Both the position numbers and the translations under genes were made by a program. Below the pieces are notes generated by a model. The model did no database searches. It had not been told where the DNA came from and saw only the letters and a program-made list of their open reading frames with translations. Below, in pieces: positions 12,701 through 22,751 of a DNA stretch of 64,000 nt; position 1 is the first letter of the stretch, and each line of letters begins with the position of its first letter. Origin of the DNA: Anaeramoeba flamelloides (Eukaryota > Metamonada > Anaeramoebidae); contig JANTQA010000072.1 of NCBI GenBank assembly GCA_027625915.1, positions 3,720,001 through 3,784,000 on the forward strand, in the 5' to 3' direction.

Positions 12701-15700
12701 ATAAAGAATATTCATTGGTTTTATTTAAAATGATCAAGATTTAAATATCATAAGAATTGAGAAATAGATCTGAAGATATCTTAATCCTTTTTTTAAGGAT
12801 TTGTAAAACAGCCAAAAAATTCCAATAGACTTATTTTCATTTATTATATTCAAAACTTTTTTTAAATGAATACAACTTTTTTACAAAGTAATTTTTTTAA
12901 AAAAATTAAATCATAACCCCTCAATTTTTCTCAATTTACTTCATTGGATAATCTACCAAGAATTTGATACAATATGCCAAAAAAAAATTATTCCCAATGA
13001 AATTTACTTTTATATTTGAAAGTCATAATTGTATTAGATATATTAAAAGTAACAAGAAAACTATTTTACCATTTGGGAAAAAACAGTTGTTCACAATTTT
13101 TAATTTCAAACATCACTAAAAATGTTTATGTTTTTTTTTTATTTATTTTTGCATTATACTAATCTCTGTATATTAATATTTAATTAATAATTTTTTAAAA
13201 AAACTAAATAGTGGTAATAAAATATTATTTAAATTTTCAAAATCTCAAAATATTACAAAAAACAATCAGCAGTTAAATCAAAACATTATCACTAGTAAAG
13301 TGATGATTTTAAAAATTAATGATCTTATTAAACAACCAACATTAGAATCAATTAGATCAAGCATTTCGCAGTATTATGAACCAGAAGAAATATTAATTCT
13401 TTTTAATCAAGTAATTTTCTTTTCTTTTTCTTCTTTTTCTTTTTCTTTCGACTTCACTTTTAATATACACACGAATCAATAATATTTAAAATTTCCTCTT
13501 GGAAAAAAAGTATTTTTTTTTTTTTTTTTTTATTATTGAAGAGAGGTGATTCAACAAAATTATCCCCTGTTTGCCGTTATGTTTTTTTAATTTGAGAAAT
13601 AAACCAAAAATTTCAAAAATTTTCTTTTTATTTTTGAAATTAAAAAAAACCGCCGTTATCTTTTCCAGAAAATCAAAATAATTGAGTAAAATCAACGATT
13701 TTTCCATTTTTTAATATTCTGGACAAGCGCCGTTAGGTTTTCTTGAGTTTTCTGTTTATTTGGAAAATCAATAGATTTTCGTTAGGTTTTTTTTACTTTT
13801 CGAAATAAACCGAAAATTTATTAAAATTTTCTGTTTATTTCAAAAAGTAAAAAAAATCTAGAAAACTTCACAAATAAAACAGAAAACCTAGGCACTTGAA
13901 GGCACTTGACTGCGCTTAGCGGCACTTTCGGAAATTCTAAACTTTTATTTAGAGTTTTTTATTTTAGCTATAATTTAGGAAGGATTGTGGTTCATAGGAT
14001 ATCTTTTCTTTGAAAAATGAAAAGAAATAAGATATAATTTCTAAATCAAAAACAAGAAAAAGGTAAAGAAAAGTAAGAAATGAAAGCGAGTAATGCTTTA
14101 TTGGTAAGGGTTAAGTGTCCAAGAGCTTTTAATCCATTAAATAGAGATTTTTTAAGTGACTAAATTTGTGACTTCTAATTCAAAGAGTAGTCAAAAGAAC
14201 CTTTTAATTACAGTCATTAGAAATATTTTAAACTCAATTTAGTTTTTAGAAATGAAAGTGAGTTAAAAAATAATAATAATAAAAGTAAAAACTTTATTGA
14301 AAAGTTTTTTTTGCACCCACAAATGTTTAATTTGTTGGTTTTTGTTTCCTTTTATGTTGAATTTTATTGGATCGCCACCATAATTTGTTTTAATAAAGTG
14401 ATCAAATATTTGAACAACTATAGATCAAATAAAGAGGTTACTTTATTAAGTTTTTATTTAGAACTTTATAGATGAGTTCTATCTATAAAATGTTGAGTTT
14501 TTAATAATAAGAATTTGAAATCGAAATTTTCTATTTTTTAATTTTAAACAAGATTTCTTTGGGATAGAGAGAAACAAAAAAAAAACCATTAAATTAATCA
14601 TTGACATTTTTACATTTTATGGAAACCCCTTAAAGTGCTTTTTATTGTTTAAATAGAATAATAGAATATAAAACATTTTTTTTATTTTTATTCCTAAGTT
14701 TTTTTTTCTTTTGTCTCAAAAAAACTAAATATCTTCATCAAAATAAATACAAGAAGAATTCGTATTAAAAATGATGTTTATGAAAAGTTTCAACTTTTAA
14801 AAAGTAAATTTAATACGAAAAATAATTCCTATTTTTAAAATGATTTATGGAAAAACTTTTAATTGAATATTAATAAAAGAAAAGGCAACAAAAAAAAACA
14901 ATTGGGTATTATGAAGAAATACCAATCGAAATTCAGACAAACTTTATTTTTTTATCAAAAGAAAATTTCAAGAAAATTTGTATTAGCTGTTTTATTAATT
15001 TTAAAAATTACTCTTAACACGGTATTCAATTAATATGCCAAAAAAAAAATATTGTAAATAAAAAAAAAACACTTCTTTTTATTCTTTTTAATAAAAAAAT
15101 AAAAATAAATTTAAATGAAAAATAAATGAACCAAATAAAATATTATTTTTATTAATAGGTCAAGGAACGCTTTAAAGAAATAGTGAAAAAAATTCAAAGT
15201 ATTCCTAATAAAAAAAAAACATATATAAAGCATATTATGTACATGTTTTATAATGTTAAAAACACAAAAATAGTGTTTTCTATATTACAAAGTTCCTAAA
15301 AAAAAAGCAAATGATATATTTAGAAAACAGATTATAAAGTCCGTGATAAAACATAAGCCAACTTATTTTTAACCTATTGATAAAAGATATTCAAAATTCT
15401 ACTCGAATATCAATTTATTTCACAAATTATATCTCAGTTTGATATGATATTACATTGTGTTATAAACCTTATCACAAAAATTATTATTGGAATAAAACTT
15501 TATTTATCACATATTATCGAAGTAAAACTGGGTAAATCGCATATTTTAAACTTTAACACGATTTCTTCTTTAAAAAAATAAAATTTCAACCATTATCTAT
15601 TTTATTAAAAATAAACTAAAAATATTCATTACTTAATGTAATTTTTATTTTTTCAAACAAATTCCAAAAATTGAAATTATTTTTTCACATTTTTGTACAA

Positions 15701-17912
15701 TTTAACGTGCTTTTTTTCATAGATTTTTTTGACACATTAATTCATTTGTGAATTTTTTTTTTATTGCAAGATCTAAAGTCACTTGGTAAAAACGTGTTCT
15801 TCTAATGTTATTGAAATAGTGTAAATGTTTGTAGAGAAATAATATTGATTGATATTGGAATTCTATTTAGATCTTCAATTGGAGATCAAAATGAGCATTG
15901 TTGTTTATCTCAATGAGATACCTAAGAATATGAGTTTTTCAATTTTTCAGTAAATCTATTAATTTATTAGTTTTATTTCAGATGAATATCAACTATTATT
16001 TGATTTGTATTGTTAGACTTATTTCTTATTTGTTCTTCAAATGGTCAATTATAAAAAATATTTGATATTTGGAAATTGTGTTTGGGCCACTTTGGCAGAA
16101 ACGGGGTTTATTTAATCTTATTTTCTGAATTATTCTTGATTGGGGTGTAGACTTTTCTTTTAATAGATCAAATCTCAGATAGAGACAAAATATTTAATTT
16201 TCAAAATTTATACAAAAAATTAAAATAAAAATGTGTTTTTTTAAAAAAAAATATAGAAAAACCAACTTCAAGCTTTAATTCAATTTTCAAATCTTGAACA
16301 AGCGCAAAAAGTTGCTGAAAAGTTGCATTTAAGCCATGGTTTTGGTTATACTTGCAGAATTAAAATTAAAACATGTTGCCTACAGGATTTACACTTTATA
16401 ACTTCTTTATCTTCGTCTGATAATTATTTTTCAAGAAAAAGAAAAAATATTGAACCTAATTTAGGCTTAAATATAAATTCAAATTTAAAAGAACAAAATA
16501 TTGAAAATAATTTTGAACAAAAATTAAAAAAAAAAAAGCATTTAGTAAAAAAAAAAGAAAAGCAAAATTACAATGATTTTGGAAAAAAAAGTAGTTCTGG
16601 GATAAATTTGGAAAAGGGAAGAGAATTGAAAAGAGTTAGTGATATTGAGAAGATAAATAAAACATTAAATCCAAAAAATGAAAATAAAAATGAAAATGAA
16701 AATGAAAATAATTATATAAAAAATGAGGGTGGTAAGCATAACGAAAAAGAAAAAGAAATTGAAATCGAGGCAGAAATACAAAGAGGTGGATACAAAGAGG
16801 AAGAGGAAGAGGAAGAGGAAGAAAAATTGAAAGTAAAAAAACGTGAACGAAAAAGTAATACAATGATTTTAGAAAAACAATCATTTAATCCAAAAGAATT
16901 CACACGCAAACTTAGTGAACACGATCAGAAAATCAACCGATTACAAACAGAATTAGAAAAGATAAAAGGTGCCCTTAGCTTGGTTAAGCAATCTATCCAT
17001 CCAAAATCATCTGAGAAAAAATCAACAATAAATTCTGGAATTGACAATAAAAATCAACTCCAAGATTATAATTCAAAAAATAAAAATCGTAACCAAAAAA
17101 AGAAATCGCATAATCAAAACCAAAAACAAAATCGAGTTCGTTCGCCATATAAAAATCACGAAGATGAAAATAATTCTAAATATGATAAATACGATAAATA
17201 CGATAATTATGATAAATATGATAAGTACGATAAAGACAAAACCTCAAATATACTATTCGTCTCAAATATAAGTGAAAACCTTAGTTATTGCCAATTATTA
17301 TTTCGGTTATTTAGTTGTTATGGCCGAGTTGAAAAGATTAAAATTCTATTTAACAGGAGGGATGCAGCATTAATCCAAATGAGTTCAAAAGCTTATTCCC
17401 AAATTGCAAAAATCAATTTAGAAAATGAAATAATTTTTGGAAAAAAAATAAAAATAATTTATTCTCGCATTGACGAACTTGACTTGAAAACAAAGCACAA
17501 GAAACATTATTCTAATTCGGAAACTGATTTACAGCTTGATATGGATTTCCGCAAATCAAGATTACATCGTTTTCCTTATTATTTTGGAGACTATAAAAAA
17601 CAAATTCTTCCACCATCACCAGTGTTATTTATAGCAAACATTCCCGAATATTTTACTGATGAATATTATAAAGAAAAGGTGAAATTTACTGAAACCAATT
17701 TAGTTTCCTTTATAAAAAGATATGGTGATATGAGAAATTATAAAGCTTTTTCGAAAAATAAACGTAAAATGGCTTTAGTGGAAATGATGAATAAAGAAAT
17801 AGCAATCAACACATTAATATTACTTCATAATTATACAATTGGCGATCGTAACTTATCTATTTCTTTTTCTGATAAAAAATTTGTGTTTCCACATTCTAAC
17901 GATAATGATTAG
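9795..17912 (+). CDS. Polypyrimidine tract-binding (PTB/hnRNP-L type) protein, four RRMs, three exons
   Basis: PTB-family proteins bind pyrimidine-rich RNA and control splicing and mRNA fate. Exons are 9795-10435, 13212-13410 and 16257-17912, joining to 831 residues. Both joins restore conserved RRM text. Across intron 1 they give PKILFGNKILFKFSKSQ (end of RRM1). Across intron 2 they give EEILILFNQKNQLQALIQF (RRM2). RRM1 is about residues 150-226, RRM2 244-322, RRM3 609-690 and RRM4 733-827. Diagnostic for PTB is SRLHRF followed by LPPSPVLFIANIP before RRM4, and KRKMALVEM inside it. A charged linker of nearly 290 residues separates RRM2 from RRM3. It contains Glu/Lys runs near residue 460, a probable coiled coil, and repeats of KYD. 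The N-terminal 149 residues are Ser/Asn/Lys-rich and disordered. ATG 9795 is the first in frame. Confidence 0.9.
11104..11760 (+). mobile_element. LINE reverse-transcriptase fragment in PTB intron 1
   Basis: The first frame (to 11463) reads GDTLSPLLFGFISHFLIEKI and then VQMFVDDLILI. These are RT motifs around the conserved G-PLSP block and the catalytic F-x-DD box. A second frame (11450-11758) continues with FKKIKKIFSQQKLANGVKLQ, MFKSVFIRQLFYGL and IDVWINKKI, homologous to the minus-strand copy at 8976-9306. At least one frame change and a truncated 5' portion make it non-functional. This is the clearest RT core in the window and identifies the family as non-LTR. Confidence 0.8.
12060..12545. 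repeat. Foldback repeat family F1, cluster in PTB intron 1
   Basis: Several short hairpins occur in succession. One is GAAATAAACAGAAAATTTTA facing AAATTTTCGGTTTATTTC (about 12341-12379). Another is GAAATAAACCGAAAAT facing ATTTTCGGTTTATTTC (about 12480-12518). The same phrases recur at 13565-13930, 19036-19230, 20040-20130, 41285-41460, 41620-41720 and 42280-42370. Probably overlapping, diverged MITE-like foldback elements. Confidence 0.65.
13725..13930. repeat. Foldback repeat F1, most complete unit
   Basis: Nested palindromes. An inner pair, CGAAATAAACCGAAAATTTA against AAATTTTCTGTTTATTTC, lies inside an outer pair built from AGGTTTTCTTGAGTTTTCTG and its complement AAACAGAAAACCTAG. The right edge carries GGCACTT spaced several times (GGCACTTGAAGGCACTTGAC). 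That motif is also seen, diverged, at 19200, 41440, 41690 and 42270, so it may mark a conserved terminus. Confidence 0.65.
13985..14520 (+). repeat. Repeat family R4, long copy in PTB intron 2
   Basis: Aligns almost end to end with the reverse complement of 30000-30510. Shared blocks include AAATGAAAAGAAATAAGAT, GGTAAGGGTTAAGTG, GTGACTAAATTTGTGACTTC, AAGAACCTTTTAATTACAGT and, at the far end, CTTTATAGATGAGTTCTATC. Length is about 520-535 bp. No coding sequence and no clear terminal repeats were found, so the class is undetermined. Confidence 0.7.
15640..16075 (-). repeat. Repeat family R7, copy 2 in PTB intron 2
   Basis: The reverse complement matches 4470-4950 over most of its length. Shared sequence includes AATTGACC, AATAAGAAATAA, ATCTGAAATAA and TAATAAAT-AATAGATTT, then the CAATAACATTAGAAGAACAC block. 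Confidence 0.65.
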
Positions 17913-18176
17913 AATTGATTGGTAAATGGAAAGATAATGTTTGATAAATGAAAATAAAATTTTCAAATTGGAGAAATTCATTTCCTCCTCACTTAAACAA
18001 CAGCAATGAAAATAAAATTTTAACGACATTCCGTCAATTATTACAACAAAAAGTTTAACTTGGTCGTGCAGTTTATTTTTTTCCATTCTACAATTTCATT
18101 ATCAAATGAGTTTATTCGTATTTTTATTTTTTTATAATTATTTTAGATTGAACGATTGCCAAATCGAAGCTCCCTT

Positions 18177-18500
18177 CTAAAAAATATAGACACGCTCAAA
18201 ATTAAAAATAGGAAGAAAAAAAACTCAATTTTTTCATATTTTTCCAAACTTAATATTAAAATCGCGTTTTAAGCGATCAATATTAATGGTTTTCTATGTA
18301 ACTATTTTTTATTCAAATAAATGAAAAAAAAAATAAAAATCAATGTTTTGTTTTCAAAAATTATGGGATTAACCGAGCAAAAAATTATATTGCGAAATTT
18401 ATTGAAATATCACAAACAATTCTTGATCGATCAAATGGTTTGATACTATAAACTACTATTATATGATTTTTTTTTTATTTGAATGAACTCATCTTTGAAT
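18177..18500 (+). mobile_element. Repeat family R6 (Tc1/mariner-like 5' end), copy 1
   Basis: Starts with AAAAAATATAGACACGCTCA, resembling Tc1-type ends, and aligns with 47321-47650. The short frame begins ATGGGATTAACCGAG and reads MGLTEQKIILRNLLKYHKQF then LIDQM. The related copy reads MKRAKLKNVLENLLKFQHQL then LFDKM. The frame is closed soon after, so this copy is dead. No DDE catalytic region was found. Confidence 0.55.
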
Positions 18501-19035
18501 TTAGATTCCCTGATGATATCATGGATAATCACATTATTTACAATAAATTCACAATAATATACTAATTTCACAATTAATCCGGTTTTATCGTGAAAAATCA
18601 TAAAATAGTCAAAATCATGATAAATCTACTAAATTGCGAAAAAAATTTGATTTTCTTTTCATTTTTTTATTTGTTACAAAAGTAAAATTATCTGCAATTA
18701 TTATGATCAAACAATAATTATCTTTTCAGAAAATCCACTTGGATTTATAATGGATATGTTTTTTTTTAAAAAAAAAATTGGTATTTGTGTAAATCAGTAA
18801 ATTAAGTTATCAAGAAATTATTGTTAATTTACATATGTAATAAAAAAGCAAAAAATAGGAAAAATTAATTTATTTTTTAACATTTATTTTTCTTAATTAA
18901 AATTTCAAGTTTGTTATTTATCAAAGAAACTTTGTTTTTAATCAAGAAGAAATAAATCTAATATTTGTTCATTCATAAATGATAATAACAAAATGTAAAA
19001 AAAAAAATCTAATAAATTGATTTACAAAGATTTGG

Positions 19036-19230
19036 GCAACTGTAGTTAGGTTTTCTTGAGTTTTCTGTTTATTCACAAAATAAATAGATTTTTAGAATAA
19101 AACAGAAATCTCAAGAAAAGCATATTTATGTTTTTTTGAATTTTAAAAAAAAGGAAATTTAAGAAATTTTCTTCTGAATTCTGGAATTAAAAAAAACTAG
19201 GTACTCGGCGGATCTTAGCGGTACTCGAAG
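19036..19230. repeat. Foldback repeat F1
   Basis: TAGGTTTTCTTGAGTTTTCT facing AGAATAAAACAGAAATCTCA, then TTAAAAAAAAGGAAATTTAA and its partial complement. It ends with a diverged GGATCTTAGCGGTACTC edge, as at 13900-13930. Confidence 0.55.
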
Positions 19231-19324
19231 TTACTTCCCAAATTTTAATTTAGAATTTTTTTAATAGATTAAAACAAAGTTTTATTATCCATTGGGACGG
19301 ATAAAGAGGTTTAATCTTGTTTAG

Positions 19325-19500
19325 TTAATAATATTAACAATATTAGCACTTTATAGATTCAAACCATCTATAAAGTTCTAAAAAACTTAATAAAGTAACC
19401 TATTTCATTTGATCTATAGTTGTTCAAATATTTAGATCTCTTTATTAAAACAAGAAATTATTGAAAATATTGATCATTTTTTATGGGTCTATCCTTCCTA
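19325..19500 (-). repeat. Repeat family R4, truncated copy
   Basis: Matches the right end of the 13985-14520 copy in reverse complement. It carries CTTTATAGATTCAAACCATC then TATAAAGTTC, and GATCTATAGTTGTTCAAATA then TTTAGATCTCTTTATTAAAA. Confidence 0.6.
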
Positions 19501-20469
19501 TTAAAAAGATAGATTAATATTTCATAACAAATTAAAAAAAAAAAAATCTTAATGAATTAATTTAAAACAAATAGTTTGAAACTATTTTAATTAAATAATA
19601 ATTGTGAAATCTATGATTTTACGCTTAAATTTCTGAAAGGGAATTTAAGTAAAAGGGTACCTTGAGTGTAATTTACACTTCTTCAACAATAAAAAAAAAA
19701 AAAAAAATATTATCAATATTAATTATTTCAAAAATAATAGAAAAATTGTTTTTTTTTAATTCAGTCATCCAGATTTTACAATTATTTTCATATGCTTGTA
19801 AATTCCAAAGAAAATTATCCAAAGTTTCGATGATATCGAAACCTTTATATATTTTATCAACTGATAAAATTGTGATTTATTTTTATTTTGGTTCATAAAA
19901 TAAGAGTATCTGTTTAGATAATTTGTATAATTTCTGAGTTTTAAAATCGAAGTGGAACCCTTCCATGTTAAAATTGTTTTGTAGTTTGGTTTATATTTTT
20001 ATTTCTTAATAAATAATAAAAAAAAAAAATAAAAAAAAAAAGCACCATTAATTTTTCTTGAGTTTTCTGTTTGTTTGGAAATCAATAGATATTCTGAATC
20101 AAACAGAAACCCCGGAGAATGCCTAGCACTCTACAGTAATCTACTAAATTTGAAGATACGACTGTTTATTAATGTTTGTGTGGATAATAATTATTTTTAA
20201 ATACTTTTACTGTGTGGATTCAAGTTCCATCAAGTGTTTAATTGTTTTTTATCTTTATAAATAATAAGAAAATTTAAATTTTCTTTTTCTTTCTCAGATT
20301 AAAAAAAATCTTAGGGTGATTTTCTAAAATTCTAAAGAATAGAGAAAATATTTGATTTTATTCAATTCTTTTAAATTCTGGAAAACTAAAAGACATTTTA
20401 AAATTGGACTTTTTTTTAATAGATTAATTTAGTAATTTTCTAGTTCTGATTCTAATTCAATTTAATTTT

Positions 20470-20960
20470 TCAATTTTTTCTGATTATTTTTCTAATTCTT
20501 TTAAGGTTTTTGATTACCAGTTAATATTTTCCAATTTTTTTTCTCTAAAAGGGAGATATTAATTAATTCATCAAAAAGTAAAATTTTTTGATTTTTAAGT
20601 TAATTGAAATTCGTTTTTGTATATATGTGATTCTTTGCTGGATCAATTTGCTTGGGTTTGTAAATCTTCCTTGGGGGTTGTTGGTTGATTAATAAAGATT
20701 TTGTGATTATTTTATTAATCGATATATCAATGTTTTTGAAATCATTTTATGTTAAATCAACTATTTCTAATCCATATAATAGTTGACTATGTAATACGGC
20801 TTTAATTAACTAAATTTTTAATCCATTAGAAAACTTTTTTATGTTGTAAGATATATGAAAAACTTTTTTAAAATTATTATCTACTTTTTTAAAGTTAAAT
20901 TTAAAGTGATTTTTTTTATCTAATTAAATCCCAAGATATAAAATTTTTTTTAGGATGAAC
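20470..20960 (-). mobile_element. LINE fragment (3' part of ORF), uninterrupted copy
   Basis: The minus strand reads LDKKNHFKFNFKKVDNNFKK, SNGLKI, KAVLHSQLLYGLEIVDL and, farther on, INKIITKSLLINQQPPRKIY then KPKQIDPAKNHIY. This is colinear with 9306-8976 plus 7475-7320, without the 1.5-kb insertion. Several stops interrupt it. Confidence 0.75.
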
Positions 20961-22099
20961 TTTTTGTAGTTTTTTCATTTTTTGGATTATTTCAAAAATC
21001 TTATATACTCTATTTCATGATCATTTATCCATTAAAAATCAAATTATAAAGAAAAATATTTTTAATAATTGAAGTTATCTATTATAATATAAAAATTTTT
21101 ATTTTAATATTCAGTTCTATTCTCAAGACATATTTATTTTTCATCTAAAAATAAAATAACAAAAAGTAAAAAAAAAATAGTTAAAAAAAATTGTCATATT
21201 TATTTTTTAATAAGCGTTACATAGAAAATAGAAATTTAAAAGAATAAATAAAACCCCTTAATCGATTCTACTTCCATTTGAATAACTAAATCTAATCTCT
21301 TTTTCATATTTGAAATCAATTTTTTTCATTAATTCATCTGTTACTTCTTTCAAATTTTTCATTTTCATTTTCGATTTTAACAAAACACTATTGAAAAAAT
21401 AAATACGAGAAAAAATAATTTATTTTCAAACTTTTCATTGTGAGGGGGGGAAACTTCTAAACAATACTGGAGATTCATGATTCAAATGTAACATGGTCAT
21501 TTATTATGAAATTTAGTTTTTATATTTTTAAATATGTCCTTAAGAAAATTAAGCACTATTTTTTTCTTATTAATATTTTTCGAAATTAAGTTTATAACTT
21601 AATTCAATTAGCCAAGGTGATAAATTTTTTTAGAATAAAAACACTCTCAACTTTTGAATATCGAAAATATTTTTTGGAATTAGTGTGCAGTTTTTTATTT
21701 TTTTTGAAAAATTGGGGTTGAGAAAAGTTTGAAATCAAAGAATAAGTTAATATATTAATTTAGAATGCTTTTCCAGAAAGTTTATCCTTTTAGTTTAACT
21801 TTTTTTAATTTTACCATTTAAAACTAAAAAAACATTTGAGGACCAAATTAGTCCCTTTTGTGAAAAGAAAATTCCCATAATTTAGAATTTGTTTTAGTAA
21901 ATGAGTTAAAACAAGAGAGTGAATGTAAAAATATACATAATTTCAAGTGTGAATTCAATGATTTTCGCAAAAAATGGTTTCAAGAAAAAGTTAAATTGAA
22001 ACTTTATTTATTTTTATTTTTTCATTTGGTTTTTTTAATTGTATTAATGCAAAGTATTTGATCAGTTGTCCATTTTTAGTGTTTTTTCGGTCGTAGCGA

Positions 22100-22480
22100 C
22101 ATATATTAATTGATTATTTATTTTAATCGTTTTTAGATCATAATTAATATCATCAGCAAACATCTGTAAAATGTATCTGTAGTGCCAATGATTTGATTTT
22201 TTCTAAAAGAAATGGAGAAATAAAACAAAATAATAAAGGAGATAATGGCTCTCCTTGGTAAACACCTATTCCTCCTTTGAATAATAAGCAAGTAGAAATA
22301 TATATCATATCATTTTTAATAAATGTTTTAATAAATGTTAAATAAAAGAATGATGAATAGGGAAAAAAAAAATTTGAATATCAATTGTTACTCTATTTAT
22401 ATTTTCTCTGTTTTTTACAGTATTTTTTTATATTTATAGAATAAATTCAAAACATCAATTTTTGTATCGAATTTTTATTT
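22100..22480 (-). mobile_element. LINE reverse-transcriptase core fragment
   Basis: The minus strand reads YISTCLLFKGGIGVYQGEP then LSPLLFCFISPFLLEKIKSL, followed in another frame by MFADDINYD. It covers the same RT motifs as 11260-11370. The catalytic F-A-D-D box is reached only after a frame change, so the copy is inactive. Confidence 0.75.
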
Positions 22481-22751
22481 AAATTCAAAATGTTTTTTTG
22501 GCACTAAATTCCAGAAGTCTTGTTTTCCTGGAAATAACAATTTAAGAAAAAATCTTGTAGGGGTTTTGTTTATTGAGATGGATTGACAATTAAGTGGCAC
22601 TCCCTCCTCTCCAGAAAAAAATCATTTATTTTCCAAAATACTGTTCATTAAAAAAAAAAAAAAAAAATCATAATATCAAAAAAAAAAAAACAATAAACGT
22701 TTACATTAAAAAAAAAGTAGACAAAACAAAATTTTTTTTTATTAATTAAAT

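Larger units (their letters stand above)
10436..13211 (+). other. Intron 1 of the PTB-like gene (2776 bp)
   Basis: Donor GTAAAC at 10436 and acceptor AAATAG ending 13211. The intron splits the phenylalanine codon in FGNKILF. It contains a LINE fragment in the sense orientation (11104-11760), foldback repeats (about 12060-12545) and one arm like the inverted-repeat MITE of 36385 (about 13070-13120). A minus-strand open frame at 10778-11008 has no recognisable content. Confidence 0.8.
13411..16256 (+). other. Intron 2 of the PTB-like gene (2846 bp)
   Basis: Donor GTAATT at 13411 and acceptor AATATAG ending 16256, phase 0, falling in the middle of RRM2. Contents are foldback F1 units (13565-13660 and 13725-13930), a long R4 copy (13985-14520) and an inverted R7 copy (15640-16075). 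The remaining 14520-15640 is AT-rich without identifiable structure. Confidence 0.8.
17913..22751. other. Intergenic, made largely of repeats
   Basis: No host gene was found between the PTB and F-box genes, which converge here. From left to right it contains a Tc1-like 5' fragment (18177-18500), F1 foldbacks (19036-19230 and 20040-20130), an R4 fragment (19325-19500) and two minus-strand LINE fragments (20470-20960 and 22100-22480). The open frame at 19662-19898 starts in low-complexity sequence and has no recognisable content. Confidence 0.5.

Noticed and set aside
14030-19500. R4 copies facing each other around PTB exon 3 as ends of one large element
   Set aside because: The enclosed sequence includes a conserved host exon and unrelated repeats, and R4 occurs in several other contexts, so the pairing is coincidental.
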